In this document: positions 35,265-43,699 of the stretch, one piece after another | Layout: every line of letters begins with the position of its first letter | Numbering within the stretch: the first letter of the stretch is position 1 | Origin: Amycolatopsis sulphurea | GTDB lineage: Bacteria > Actinomycetota > Actinomycetes > Mycobacteriales > Pseudonocardiaceae | DNA: 64,000 nucleotides | Assembly (NCBI RefSeq): GCF_002564045.1 | Contig: NZ_PDJK01000002.1 | Coordinates: forward strand, 1,674,001 to 1,738,000 | Direction: 5' to 3' | The notes under the pieces: model-generated | What the model was told of the DNA's origin: nothing | The model's input: only the letters and a program-made list of their open reading frames with translations | The model's database searches: none | Position numbers and translations under genes: made by a program

Positions 35265-36514
35265 CCGCGTCCCCTGCCGCCACCGAGTCCGCCCTGCTGA
35301 CCACCGGTGAAGCCGCCCTGGCCGCCGCCGAAACCACCGAGGCCACCACTACGCTGCCCGCTGGTCTCGCTCGTCGCCGACGGGGAGGCCGCAGTCATCA
35401 CCACACTGTCCCCTTCGGACAGACCAGACTTGATCTCCACCGTCGCCTCACCGCGAACCCCGATCTCGACCTGACGCGGCACGGTATTTCCGTTCTGCTG
35501 CACCGTGACCGTGCTGGTCGTCCCCGCCGTCTGCACGGCCGCGGCGGGCACGCTCAGCACGTTGTCGGCCTCGGCGACGGTGACCACCACGCTCGCCGAC
35601 TGCCCCGGCCGCAACCCGGACGGCGGGTTCGTCAAGGTCAGCTGCGCGCCGTAGGAGACGACGCTGCCGCTCGTGGTCGGGGTCAGGTCGACCTTTGAAA
35701 CGCTCGCCTGAATCTGCTTATCCGGCAACGCGTTCAGCGTCACTGTGGCCTGCTGCCCCGCCTTCACCTTGCTCACGTCGATTTCCGCGATCGAAGTGTT
35801 CACGAGCAGACTGTTCATATCGGTGATCTCGATGAACCCGCTGCTGCCCGAAGAAACCGACGACTGTTGTTGCCCGCTACCGGATTGCGCACCCGATCCG
35901 GACGATGTGGACGATTGCGCGCTGCTGCTCGAACCGGAACCACCACTCGACCCGCTGCTCGACTGCTGGCCGACAGAACCGTTCACCGCGGTCACCGTGC
36001 CCGCGCCCGGCGCGGTGAGCACCGTCGCGTCGAGTGCCGTCTGCGCGTTGTCCACGTCCAGCTGGGCTTGGTCCACTTTGGCCTGAAGCGAGGCGGTGGT
36101 GTCCTGTGCCTGGGCTCCGGTCTGCCCGGATGTACCGGAAGTACTGCTGGTGTCCAGATTGTCTTCAGCAACCGCGAGATTCGCTTTGGCCACTTGAAGT
36201 TGCTTCGCCGCCTGGGTGGAATCGATGGTGGCGAGTTTCTGCCCAGCACTCACCACATCGCCGACTTTCACGTCGATCGCGGTGACCTTGCCGACGCTGG
36301 TGAAGTTCGCCGCGCCGGTGTACCCGCTGGCCACGGTACCGGCCGCGGAAACGGTCTCGGTCACGGTGGCGCGCCGGACCGGCGTGGTCCGGGTCTGCGC
36401 TTGCGCCGTACCGGCGGAGGGGGAAAATGCTTGGTAGATCCCGAAAGCCGCGCCGCCTAGCAGCACGACGAGCACTCCGTTGAGGACCCAGGTCCGGGTG
36501 CGCAGCCGCGTCAT
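35261..36514 (-). CDS. Efflux periplasmic-adaptor-type protein (HlyD/MacA family)
   Basis: A 417-residue exported, membrane-anchored adaptor. An N-terminal helix (WVLNGVLVVLLGGAAFGIYQ) is followed by a lipoyl-type half-motif (VTAIDVKVGDVVSAGQKLAT), a coiled-coil hairpin with Ser/Gly-rich low-complexity insert (residues ~100-215), then beta domains, and a Gly-rich end (GGLGGFGGGQGGFTGGQQGG). In Gram-positive bacteria such adaptors work with MacB-like exporters. ATG at 36514. First gene of the operon. Confidence 0.9.
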   Translation of the reverse strand: MTRLRTRTWVLNGVLVVLLGGAAFGIYQAFSPSAGTAQAQTRTTPVRRATVTETVSAAGTVASGYTGAANFTSVGKVTAIDVKVGDVVSAGQKLATIDSTQAAKQLQVAKANLAVAEDNLDTSSTSGTSGQTGAQAQDTTASLQAKVDQAQLDVDNAQTALDATVLTAPGAGTVTAVNGSVGQQSSSGSSGGSGSSSSAQSSTSSGSGAQSGSGQQQSSVSSGSSGFIEITDMNSLLVNTSIAEIDVSKVKAGQQATVTLNALPDKQIQASVSKVDLTPTTSGSVVSYGAQLTLTNPPSGLRPGQSASVVVTVAEADNVLSVPAAAVQTAGTTSTVTVQQNGNTVPRQVEIGVRGEATVEIKSGLSEGDSVVMTAASPSATSETSGQRSGGLGGFGGGQGGFTGGQQGGLGGGRGRG

Positions 36515-36545
36515 GCGGGCAACAGTGCTGGCTCTGCTTAGCAGT

Positions 36546-36574
36546 CAGCTGTCGGTTTCCTATGTGACAGCTGT
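36546..36574. promoter_or_regulatory. Direct repeat before the efflux operon
   Basis: CAGCTGT occurs at 36546-36552 and again at 36568-36574, exactly 22 bp apart (two helical turns), 30-60 bp before the adaptor ATG. This spacing is typical of response-regulator or other tandem-dimer binding. CAGCTG is itself palindromic. Confidence 0.5.
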
Positions 36575-36600
36575 GTATCCGCCATGGTGTCCGGCGGGCT

Positions 36601-36999
36601 TCAGCTTTCCTTCTTACGGTGGCGCGCACGCACCGCGAGCAGCAACTGACGGATCGCGTCCACCACGAGCACCGCGGCGAGCGTGCCGAGCCCGAGCGCC
36701 CCGGCGAGGTATCCGCCGAAGTACCGTTGCGAATCGAGCGTCACCCCGTCCGGTGCCGTGATCCACACGTCGATGTGGCCGGCCACCCACAGCAGAAACG
36801 CCAGCCACACCACGACCCCGGCCACCACGATCTCGCCGAGCGCGACGAAGGCCCGCCACGGCTGGTTGAGCCACGAGGGCGGCTCGGCTTCCTCCGGTGG
36901 CCACAGTCCGGCGCCGGTCGGCTGGGGAAGGTCGATCACGGGGTCCACCTTTTCAGGTTCGCCGTCGCCCCGCTTCCCTCTCCCGGGTTCAGTTGTCAT
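36601..36999 (-). CDS. Hypothetical membrane protein
   Basis: A 132-residue protein with an acidic cytoplasmic start, two helices (FVALGEIVVAGVVVWLAFLL and YLAGALGLGTLAAVLVVDAI) and a basic end (RARHRKKES). Not recognised. ATG at 36999 is preferred because GAGGGA is 8 bases before it; ATG 37005 is too close. It overlaps the end of the previous gene and is the last of the hemB downstream set. Confidence 0.75.
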   Translation of the reverse strand: MTTEPGRGKRGDGEPEKVDPVIDLPQPTGAGLWPPEEAEPPSWLNQPWRAFVALGEIVVAGVVVWLAFLLWVAGHIDVWITAPDGVTLDSQRYFGGYLAGALGLGTLAAVLVVDAIRQLLLAVRARHRKKES

Positions 37000-37462
37000 C
37001 TTCATGTCCCTCGGACCGGTCCGGCCGGCGGTTGCCCGCGACGAGTTCACCCAGCGCCGCCCGCAGCGACTCGACATCCCGAGCCCACGCGAGCACCACT
37101 GTGCCGTCGTCGAGCTTCACCGGCAGCTCGTCGTATTTACGTGGTACCGCCCAGCCACCGCCGAGCACCTTGGCCCCCACCGGGGCGCCGACGTCGGCCA
37201 CCTCCGCGATCCGCGCCGCGGGCAGGTGTTCCCGGCCCTGACGCAGCCCCTGCGTGGTGACCGCCAGCGACAGGAACCGGCGGCGGGCGTACACCCAGGG
37301 CAGCGTAAGCGCGGCCAGCGCGAAGCCGATCAGCACCCAGCCGGTCACGTGCACCGGCCCGCCGGTGGCCAGTTCGGCGAACGCACCCAGCAGCGCGAAC
37401 AGCGGTCCCCAGACGAGCGCCGTCCAGCGGACGCCTGGTTCGGCGTACAGGGTGCGCCCCAT
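36989..37462 (-). CDS. Hypothetical protein with two membrane helices
   Basis: A 157-residue protein. The two helices begin near TALVWGPLFALLGAFAELAT and HVTGWVLIGFALAALTLPWV. The cytoplasmic domain contains RRRFLSLAVTTQGLRQGREH and LDDGTVVLAWARDVESLRAA. This resembles membrane proteins of the DUF3093 type, but I cannot be sure. ATG at 37462 overlaps the previous stop (TAATG). Confidence 0.75.
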   Translation of the reverse strand: MGRTLYAEPGVRWTALVWGPLFALLGAFAELATGGPVHVTGWVLIGFALAALTLPWVYARRRFLSLAVTTQGLRQGREHLPAARIAEVADVGAPVGAKVLGGGWAVPRKYDELPVKLDDGTVVLAWARDVESLRAALGELVAGNRRPDRSEGHEDDN

Positions 37463-38034
37463 TACAGCTTCTTGCCGGCCTTCGGGAAGTACTCCGCCAC
37501 TTTCGGCAGGTACAACAGGATCAGCGCGATCACCAGAGCCAGCGACGAGACCACCGAGAACACACTGCGCACCAGCCCAAGCTGGAACACCAGCCCGACG
37601 GCGATGAGCAGGGCGACCACGGTACGCGCGGACCGGGTGCCTTCCCGGGCCTTCCACGCGAACAACGACATCAGCGCACCGAAGCACAATGCCCCGACGA
37701 ACAACGCCCAGATGAGCGTGTCCGCGTTGGCCGCCACGTCGTCGGGGTCGAACTTCTGCCCGGACTCGGTGCCGTGCCGGATCGCGTCGTCGATCAGCTG
37801 CTGTTTGAGCAGGATGGTGACGATCTGCCCGGCCAGCAGCACCACGGCGCCCACCAGGATGAGCACGAACGCGATCTGCACCTGGCTCGGCGGCTGCGCC
37901 TTCGCCACGGACTGCCCGGGCAACACCGGATCCGGCGCCCGGCCCTGCTTGCGCCGTTCGTCGTCGGTCAGCCCGCGGTCCCGGGGAGAAGGGGCACCGG
38001 TCAATCCGCCATCCGGCTCGTCGTTGTCGGCCAC
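37462..38034 (-). CDS. Hypothetical membrane protein downstream of hemB (Rv0513-like position)
   Basis: A 190-residue protein with a charged N-terminus and four helices (QIAFVLILVGAVVLLAGQIV; DTLIWALFVGALCFGALMSL; ARTVVALLIAVGLVFQLGLV; VSSLALVIALILLYLPKVAE). In Mycobacterium a transmembrane protein (Rv0513) follows hemB in the same way. It starts 20 bp after the hemB stop. Function unknown. Confidence 0.8.
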   Translation of the reverse strand: MADNDEPDGGLTGAPSPRDRGLTDDERRKQGRAPDPVLPGQSVAKAQPPSQVQIAFVLILVGAVVLLAGQIVTILLKQQLIDDAIRHGTESGQKFDPDDVAANADTLIWALFVGALCFGALMSLFAWKAREGTRSARTVVALLIAVGLVFQLGLVRSVFSVVSSLALVIALILLYLPKVAEYFPKAGKKL

Positions 38035-38054
38035 CGGAGAACCCTAGCCCTGGC

Positions 38055-39026
38055 TCAATCCAGCCAGGCCGCGGCCTCCGCGGCCCAGTAGCTCAGGATC
38101 AGGTCCGCACCGGCCCGGCGGATGGAGGTGAGCACCTCCAGGACGGTGCGCTCGCGGTCCAGCCAGCCGTTCGCCGCGGCCGCCTCGACCATCGCGTATT
38201 CCCCGGAGATGTTGTACGCGGCCACCGGCACCGGCGAGAGGTCCGCCGCCGCCTTGATGATGTCCAAATAGGACAGTGCGGGCTTGACCATCACCATGTC
38301 CGCGCCCTCGGCCAGATCCAGCTCGATCTCCCGCAACGCTTCCCGCCCGTTGCCCGGATCCTGCTGGTAGGTCTTGCGGTCGCCCTTGAGCTGCGAATCG
38401 ACCGCTTCCCGGAACGGGCCGTAGAACGCGCTGGCATATTTGGCCGAATACGCCAGAATCGCCTTGTCCAGATGCCCGACCTCGTCGAGCGCGCGGCGGA
38501 TGACGCCGACCTGGCCGTCCATCATGCCGCTCGGCCCGAGCACGTGCGCGCCCGCTTCCGCCTGCGCGACCGCCATTTCCCCGTACAGGCGCAGCGTCGC
38601 GTCGTTGTCCACGTCGCCGTCGGCGTCGAGCACGCCGCAATGCCCGTGGTCGGTGAACTCGTCCAGGCAGGTGTCGGCCATCAGCACCGTCGCGTCGCCG
38701 AGTTCACTGCGCAGATCGCGCAGGGCGACGTTGAGGATGCCGTTCTCGTCCACCGCGCCGGACCCCTCGGCGTCCCGGTGCGCCGGCACGCCGAACAGCA
38801 TCAGCCCGCCGACCCCGGCGTTGACCGCCTCCACCGCCGCCTTCCGCAGCGTGTCCCGGGTGTGCTGAACCACCCCCGGCATACTGCTGATCGGCCGCGG
38901 CGCAGCCGCCCCCTCGGCCACGAACATGGGCAGAATCAGCTGACGCGGGCGCAGAGTCGTCTCGCCGACCAGCCTGCGCATCGCCGGCGTGGTACGGAGC
39001 CTGCGGGGTCGTTGCTCAGGGAACAC
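38055..39026 (-). CDS. hemB: Porphobilinogen synthase (delta-aminolevulinic acid dehydratase)
   Basis: Joins two 5-aminolevulinate molecules to form porphobilinogen. About 323 residues. Seen: [39 protein letters not shown] with cysteines of the metal site, the active-site lysines in [18 protein letters not shown] and [17 protein letters not shown] at 39026 (VFPEQRP) or GTG at 39035 are both possible. In most actinobacteria it directly follows hemD; here a toxin-antitoxin pair separates them. Confidence 0.95.
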   Translation of the reverse strand: MFPEQRPRRLRTTPAMRRLVGETTLRPRQLILPMFVAEGAAAPRPISSMPGVVQHTRDTLRKAAVEAVNAGVGGLMLFGVPAHRDAEGSGAVDENGILNVALRDLRSELGDATVLMADTCLDEFTDHGHCGVLDADGDVDNDATLRLYGEMAVAQAEAGAHVLGPSGMMDGQVGVIRRALDEVGHLDKAILAYSAKYASAFYGPFREAVDSQLKGDRKTYQQDPGNGREALREIELDLAEGADMVMVKPALSYLDIIKAAADLSPVPVAAYNISGEYAMVEAAAANGWLDRERTVLEVLTSIRRAGADLILSYWAAEAAAWLD

Positions 39027-39048
39027 GCCGACCACGGTACTCCGGCGC

Positions 39049-39450
39049 TCAGGCGATCTCCTCGGCGAGTGAGGTGGCCCGGGCCAGTCTGCGATCGGTG
39101 GTGAGCACAGTCGTGCGTAGCCGTGCGGCCAGCTCTACGTAGAGCGCATCGGCCAGCCGGATCTCGGCACGCCGCGCCCAGGCACCTGCCACCAGCTCAG
39201 CGACCGGATGGCGGGTAAGCGGCAGACTGGTCAGCTTATCCAGTGCAATACCGACCTCTTCCGCGGTCAGATCACCAGCACGGTGCAATCTGCCCAGCGC
39301 GGAAAGGACCTCGGCATCGAAATGCGCGGGAGTGTGCAGAACCGTGGCACGCAGCCGCTTCCTTGCCGCATCGGCATATTTCGTCTCCGCGAGCAACTCC
39401 ACCAGCAAGGAAGCGTCAAGGACCACGATTTCCGCCGCCGGATCACGCAT
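39049..39450 (-). CDS. vapC: PIN-domain toxin (VapC family)
   Basis: A 133-residue PIN-domain RNase. The first catalytic Asp is in [15 protein letters not shown], and others are in [35 protein letters not shown] and [12 protein letters not shown], the usual four-acid arrangement. ATG at 39450 overlaps the antitoxin stop by 8 bases, as in VapBC operons. Target RNA unknown. Confidence 0.9.
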   Translation of the reverse strand: MRDPAAEIVVLDASLLVELLAETKYADAARKRLRATVLHTPAHFDAEVLSALGRLHRAGDLTAEEVGIALDKLTSLPLTRHPVAELVAGAWARRAEIRLADALYVELAARLRTTVLTTDRRLARATSLAEEIA

Positions 39451-39673
39451 CCGACACGTCACCCAGTTCCGCACGTGCCGCATCCATGGCGTCCATGACC
39501 GCCTCATGCGAAACCTTGTGACGCGGCACGGGGAGAGCGTCGAGCCACGCGTCCGTTGCCTGCCGCTGCAGCGCATCGGACAGCGCGGCCTGCACGAGCG
39601 CACTGACGTTGAGACCGGCAGCCTTCACCCGCTCCGCCAGCTCATCCGGCACGTACACGTTGATCCTCGACAT
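39443..39673 (-). CDS. vapB: Ribbon-helix-helix antitoxin paired with the PIN toxin
   Basis: A 76-residue protein. The N-terminal RHH DNA-binding part is MSRINVYVPDELAERVKAAG followed by LNVSALVQAALSDAL, and the acidic tail would bind the toxin. ATG at 39673. A TATAGT box ends 6 bases before the ATG, so the transcript may be leaderless. It probably represses its own promoter together with the toxin. Confidence 0.88.
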   Translation of the reverse strand: MSRINVYVPDELAERVKAAGLNVSALVQAALSDALQRQATDAWLDALPVPRHKVSHEAVMDAMDAARAELGDVSDA

Positions 39674-39679
39674 ACACAC

Positions 39680-39685
39680 ACTATA
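39680..39685 (-). promoter_or_regulatory. Probable -10 of the vapBC operon
   Basis: TATAGT on the minus strand, 6 bases before the vapB ATG. The predicted start of transcription coincides with the A of ATG. A weak -35 would fall in the neighbouring hairpin. Confidence 0.5.
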
Positions 39686-39690
39686 CACCG

Positions 39691-39721
39691 AGGCCCCTCT
39701 CCGGAATTCGGAGAGGGGCCT
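39691..39721. terminator. Strong hairpin between hemD and vapB
   Basis: AGGCCCCTCTCCG-GAATT-CGGAGAGGGGCCT has a 13-bp perfect GC-rich stem and a 5-base loop. It follows hemD (beyond two palindromes) and immediately precedes the vapBC promoter, so it could insulate the toxin-antitoxin genes from the haem operon. Confidence 0.85.
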
Positions 39722-39730
39722 CCCGCGAAA

Positions 39731-39785
39731 GCCGTGAAGGGGCCCTTGACGGACTCTGAGTCCGTCAAGGGCCCCTTCACGGACC
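39731..39785. repeat. Two tandem type A palindromes 3' of hemD
   Basis: GTGAAGGGGCCCTTGAC and GTCAAGGGCCCCTTCAC are joined by GGACTCTGAGTCC. Each unit alone has one altered arm, but the two are inverse copies, so the whole block is one large palindrome of about 50 bp. It ends 25 bp beyond the hemD stop. Confidence 0.9.
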
Positions 39786-39810
39786 TCTCTCAGCGGTAAG
39801 GCGAAGCGCC

Positions 39811-41343
39811 TCAGCTGCGCCGGGTGCGCTTGGCCTTGCGCGGCGGCGGGAGCGCGCCCTCGGCCCGGAGCCGGGCGGCGTGCTCGGCCAGCGCGTCCAC
39901 CAGGTGCGGGACGTCGGCCTTCTCCGGCTGGACGTCCACCCGCAGGCCGAATTCCACGGCGGTTTCCGCGGTCTTCGGGCCGATGCACGCGACCAGGGTG
40001 CGGGCGTGCGGCTTGCCGGCGATGCCGACCAGGTTGCGGACGGTCGAGGACGAGGTGAAGCAGACCGCGTCGAACCCGCCGGTCTTGATCATCTCGCGGG
40101 TCTCCGCGGGCGGCGGGGCGGCCCGGACGGTGCGGTAGGCGGTCACGTCGTCGACCTCCCAGCCCCGGTCGACCAGCCCGGCCGAGAGCGTCTCGGTGGC
40201 GATGTCGGCCCGCGGCAGCAGCACCCGGTTGACCGGGTCCAGCACGTCGTCGTAGGGCGGGAACTCGGCCAGCAGGCCCTCGGACGACTGCTCGCCCTGC
40301 GGGACCAGCTCCGGGATGATGCCGAACGAGCGCACCTTCGCCGCGGTCGATTCGCCGACGCAGGCGATCTTCACGCCGGAGAACGCCCGCGCGTCGAGGC
40401 CGAACTCCTCGAACTTCTCCCACACCGCGCGGACCGCGTTGGTGGAGGTGAACACGATCCACTGGTAGCGGCCGTCGACCAGGCCCTTCACCGAGCGCTC
40501 CATCTGCGCCGGGCTGCGCGGCGGCTCGACCGAGATGGTCGGCACCTCGTGCGAGGTCGCGCCGTGCCCACGCAGCCGGTCGGCCATCTCGCCGGCCTGC
40601 TCCTTGGTGCGCGGCACGAGCACCTTCCAGCCGTACAGCGCGCGCGACTCCCACCAGGACAGCTTCGAGCGCTGCCCGGCCGCCTGGCCGATGGTCACCA
40701 CGAGCGGGCCGACCAGCTCGCCGGCGTCGTTGGCCACCGTGGCCAGCGTGGTGTCCAGCGTGCGCTGGGTGTTGATGGTGCCGTTGGCGGTCACCGCGAC
40801 CGCGGTGGACGGCGGCAGGCCCTTCTCGGTGAGCTGGCTGGCCGCCTCGGCCAGATGCGCCGAGGTGGCGTGCAGCACGATCGGGCCGGGGGCCGCGGCC
40901 AGCGCGCCCCACTCGACCTCGCCGCGCACGTCCACCTCGGTGTGCGTGCCGCCCAGCGCGACACCCGCGTAGGCGGGCACCGCGGCACCCGGCGAAACGC
41001 CCGGGATCACGTCGAACACGGCGGAGGTGCGGGCCACCGCCTGCACCTCGGCCACCACGGCGGGGCTGGTCAGCGGGTCGCCGGAGACCAGGCGCAGCGC
41101 GAGCCGGCCTGCCTTGGCCTCGGCGGTCAGGTCCTTCGCGACGTCGGCGGGCTCGCCGACGGCGGGCCGCACCTCGGCGTCGGCCGCGGCGTAGGCGAGC
41201 ACGCCGGCGGGCACGTCCGGGTCGGTCACCACGACCTCGGCCTTGGCCAGCAGCTCCTGGGCGCGGACGGTGAGCAGACCGGCGTCACCGGGGCCCGAGC
41301 CCACGAAAGCGACGCGCCCTGCGGTCTTGCGAGCGGGGGTCAT
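39811..41343 (-). CDS. hemD: Fused uroporphyrinogen-III C-methyltransferase-like / uroporphyrinogen-III synthase
   Basis: A 510-residue fusion. The N-terminal half is a SUMT-like domain (VAFVGSGPGDAGLLTVRAQE, RLVSGDPLTSPAVVAEV, IPGVSPGAAVPAYAGVALGG). The C-terminal half is uroporphyrinogen-III synthase (VLVPRTKEQAGEMADRLRGH, VFTSTNAVRAVWEKFEEFGL, AVCFTSSSTVRNLVGIAGKP). The usual SUMT glycine-rich segment after GDP is replaced by LTSP, as I recall for mycobacterial HemD, so the methyltransferase half may be inactive or altered. ATG at 41343. Operon rex-hemA-hemC-hemD. Confidence 0.94.
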   Translation of the reverse strand: MTPARKTAGRVAFVGSGPGDAGLLTVRAQELLAKAEVVVTDPDVPAGVLAYAAADAEVRPAVGEPADVAKDLTAEAKAGRLALRLVSGDPLTSPAVVAEVQAVARTSAVFDVIPGVSPGAAVPAYAGVALGGTHTEVDVRGEVEWGALAAAPGPIVLHATSAHLAEAASQLTEKGLPPSTAVAVTANGTINTQRTLDTTLATVANDAGELVGPLVVTIGQAAGQRSKLSWWESRALYGWKVLVPRTKEQAGEMADRLRGHGATSHEVPTISVEPPRSPAQMERSVKGLVDGRYQWIVFTSTNAVRAVWEKFEEFGLDARAFSGVKIACVGESTAAKVRSFGIIPELVPQGEQSSEGLLAEFPPYDDVLDPVNRVLLPRADIATETLSAGLVDRGWEVDDVTAYRTVRAAPPPAETREMIKTGGFDAVCFTSSSTVRNLVGIAGKPHARTLVACIGPKTAETAVEFGLRVDVQPEKADVPHLVDALAEHAARLRAEGALPPPRKAKRTRRS

Positions 41344-41425
41344 CGTTGGTGTTCTTCTCCTCTTGGGCGGCCGGTACTCCGGCCACGGATGTCGGGCAGG
41401 TCGTGCGGGTCGATGACGCGGGGCG

Positions 41426-42373
41426 TCAGTGTGCGGGGCCGGACAGCGCGCCGGCCCCGAGGTCGAGCAGTTCGGCGGCCAGTGTCCGGCCGAGCTGCTC
41501 GGCTTCGCCGAGGTCGGCGATACCGGACGCGCGCACCATGTCGACCGCGCCGTTCTCGCCTTCCACGGCAGCGGTGCCGCGCAGCGAGATGCGTTCGAGC
41601 ACCGCGCCCTCGGCGTCGAGGTCCTCGACGATCTCGGCGAGCGCCCCCACCGGGGCGCTGCACCCCGCCTCGAGCGCGGCCAGCAGGGCACGCTCGGCCG
41701 TCACCGCGACCCGCGTGCTTTCATCGTCCACAGTGGACGCGAGCAGGTGCTCGGTGTCCACGTCGGCGGCCCGGCACTCCAGCGCCAGCGCCCCCTGCGC
41801 GGGGGAAGGCAGCATCTGGATCGGGTCGAGGGTCTCGGTGATCACCCCGACCTGGCCGGTCCGGGCCAGTCCGGCACGCGCGAGCACCACGGCATCGAGC
41901 TCACCGTCGGTCACCTTGCGCATGCGGGTATCGATATTGCCCCGGATCGGCACGATTTCCAAACCGAGCCCCAGCGCGCGCAGCTGCGCCATCCGCCGGG
42001 CCGCTCCGGTGCCGACCTTCGAACCGGGCGGCAGCTCGCCGAGCGTGAGGCCGTCCCGGGCGATCAGCGCGTCCCGCGGGTCCTCGCGCGGGGGCACCGC
42101 GGCCAGCACGAGACCGGGCTCCGGCGCCGTGGGCAGATCCTTGTACGAATGCACTGCCACGTCGATCTCGTTGCGCAGCAAGGCTTCTCGCAACGCGGAG
42201 GTGAACACGCCGACGCCGATCTCGGAGATCGGGGCGCTGGAGAGATCGCCCGGCGTGGTCACGGTGACGATCTCGACCTCGGCGCCGGTGGCGCGCAGGG
42301 CGTCGGCGACGGTGCCGGTCTGGGCGAGGGCCAGCTTGCTGCCTCGCGTGCCGATGCGAATGACTCTGGTCAC
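41426..42373 (-). CDS. hemC: Hydroxymethylbilane synthase (porphobilinogen deaminase)
   Basis: Polymerises four porphobilinogens. It has 315 residues: [20 protein letters not shown] at the start, [14 protein letters not shown] with catalytic Asp, [15 protein letters not shown], and the dipyrromethane cofactor cysteine in [15 protein letters not shown]. The GTG at 42373 follows the hemA stop directly (TAA-GTG). The 82-bp gap to hemD holds no signal. Confidence 0.96.
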   Translation of the reverse strand: MTRVIRIGTRGSKLALAQTGTVADALRATGAEVEIVTVTTPGDLSSAPISEIGVGVFTSALREALLRNEIDVAVHSYKDLPTAPEPGLVLAAVPPREDPRDALIARDGLTLGELPPGSKVGTGAARRMAQLRALGLGLEIVPIRGNIDTRMRKVTDGELDAVVLARAGLARTGQVGVITETLDPIQMLPSPAQGALALECRAADVDTEHLLASTVDDESTRVAVTAERALLAALEAGCSAPVGALAEIVEDLDAEGAVLERISLRGTAAVEGENGAVDMVRASGIADLGEAEQLGRTLAAELLDLGAGALSGPAH

Positions 42374-43699
42374 TTACGACTTCTTCTCGATTTCCGGGGG
42401 CAGGGGGGATGCGGTGGGGCTCGCCACGGCCGCGGGGGCCTGCGGGTCGAGGCAGAACAGCTCGCGCAAGGCGTTGGCGTAATCGGTGTCGGCCGTCTCC
42501 GCGGCCAGCTGCTTGACGCGCACGGTCGGCGCGTGCAGCAGCTTGTCGACCACCCGGCGCACCGTGCGGCCGACCTCTTCCCGCACCTGGCTGTCCAGTT
42601 CCGGCAGCCGGTGGTCCAGGCGCAGCAGTTCACCGTCCACGACCTCGGCCGCGCGGCGGCGCAGCGCGGTGACGGTGGGCGTGACCTCGGCGCTGCGCTG
42701 CCCGGCGAGGTACTCGCGCACCTCGTCGAGCACGATGCCGGTGGCCTTGGCCCGCTGGCGCTCGGTGGTCGGCGCGCCGGCTTCGCGCATGCGGCGCTGG
42801 ATCGTCTCCAGGTCGACCACGGTCACGTCGGCCAGCTCGCCGACCGCCACCTCGACGTCCTTGGGCAGCCCCAGGTCGCACACGACCAGCGGACGCCCGC
42901 CGCGCGGCGGCACGTGCCCGGCCAGGAACACCGCGTCCTGCGCACCGGTGCACGAGACCACCACGTCCGCTTCGGCCACCGCATCGGCCAGCTCGGCCAG
43001 CGGCACGGACCGCGCGGGCACACCCTGCTCGGTAACCTTCTCCGCGAGCCGGACCGCGTTCGCTCCGGTGCGGTTGGCCACGGTGATCCGGCCGATCCCG
43101 GCCTTGGCCAGCTGTGACGCGCCGAGCGCGCCCATCGACCCGGCCCCGACGATCAGCGCGTGCTTGCCGGCGAGTTCACCCGCCGCGTTCAGGGCTTCGG
43201 ACACCACGGACGCGCCGAGCTGGTCGAGCCCGGTCTCGGAGTGCACACGCTTGCCGACGCGCAGCGTGGTCTGGATCAGCTCGTGCAACGTGCGGCCGAC
43301 CGTGCCGGCTTCGCGCGCGGTCGCGTACGCGGCCCGGACCTGGCCGAGGATCTGCGTCTCGCCGACCACCATCGAGTCGAGCCCGGAAGCGACCGCGAAC
43401 AGGTGCTCGACGGCGGCGCCCGCGTAGTGCACGTACAGGTTGTCGTACAGCTCGGCGGGCTCCACCCCGGCCTGGTGGGCGAGTACCTCCGAGACGTCGT
43501 TGACCCCGCCGTGGAAGGTCTCCACGACGGCGTAGACCTCGATGCGGTTGCAGGTCGAGACGAGCATGGCCTCGCTGACGTGCTCCGCCTGCTGGAGTCC
43601 GTGCAGCACTTTGAGCACGGCACCGGCGGGGACCGCGACCCGCTCGAGCGTGCCGAGGTCCGCACTGCGATGGGAGAGCCCGACCGCCAACACGCTCAT
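42374..43699 (-). CDS. hemA: Glutamyl-tRNA reductase
   Basis: The first committed step of haem synthesis by the C5 route. 441 residues: catalytic Cys50 in [36 protein letters not shown]-binding [20 protein letters not shown], and a C-terminal dimerisation helix. ATG at 43699 abuts the rex stop (TGA-ATG). Because it is cotranscribed with rex, haem synthesis is tied to the NADH/NAD+ ratio. Confidence 0.97.
   Translation of the reverse strand: MSVLAVGLSHRSADLGTLERVAVPAGAVLKVLHGLQQAEHVSEAMLVSTCNRIEVYAVVETFHGGVNDVSEVLAHQAGVEPAELYDNLYVHYAGAAVEHLFAVASGLDSMVVGETQILGQVRAAYATAREAGTVGRTLHELIQTTLRVGKRVHSETGLDQLGASVVSEALNAAGELAGKHALIVGAGSMGALGASQLAKAGIGRITVANRTGANAVRLAEKVTEQGVPARSVPLAELADAVAEADVVVSCTGAQDAVFLAGHVPPRGGRPLVVCDLGLPKDVEVAVGELADVTVVDLETIQRRMREAGAPTTERQRAKATGIVLDEVREYLAGQRSAEVTPTVTALRRRAAEVVDGELLRLDHRLPELDSQVREEVGRTVRRVVDKLLHAPTVRVKQLAAETADTDYANALRELFCLDPQAPAAVASPTASPLPPEIEKKS

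Noticed and set aside
39880..41841. 653-codon plus-strand frame opposite hemD
   Set aside because: Shadow of hemD and hemC, without ribosome site or domains.
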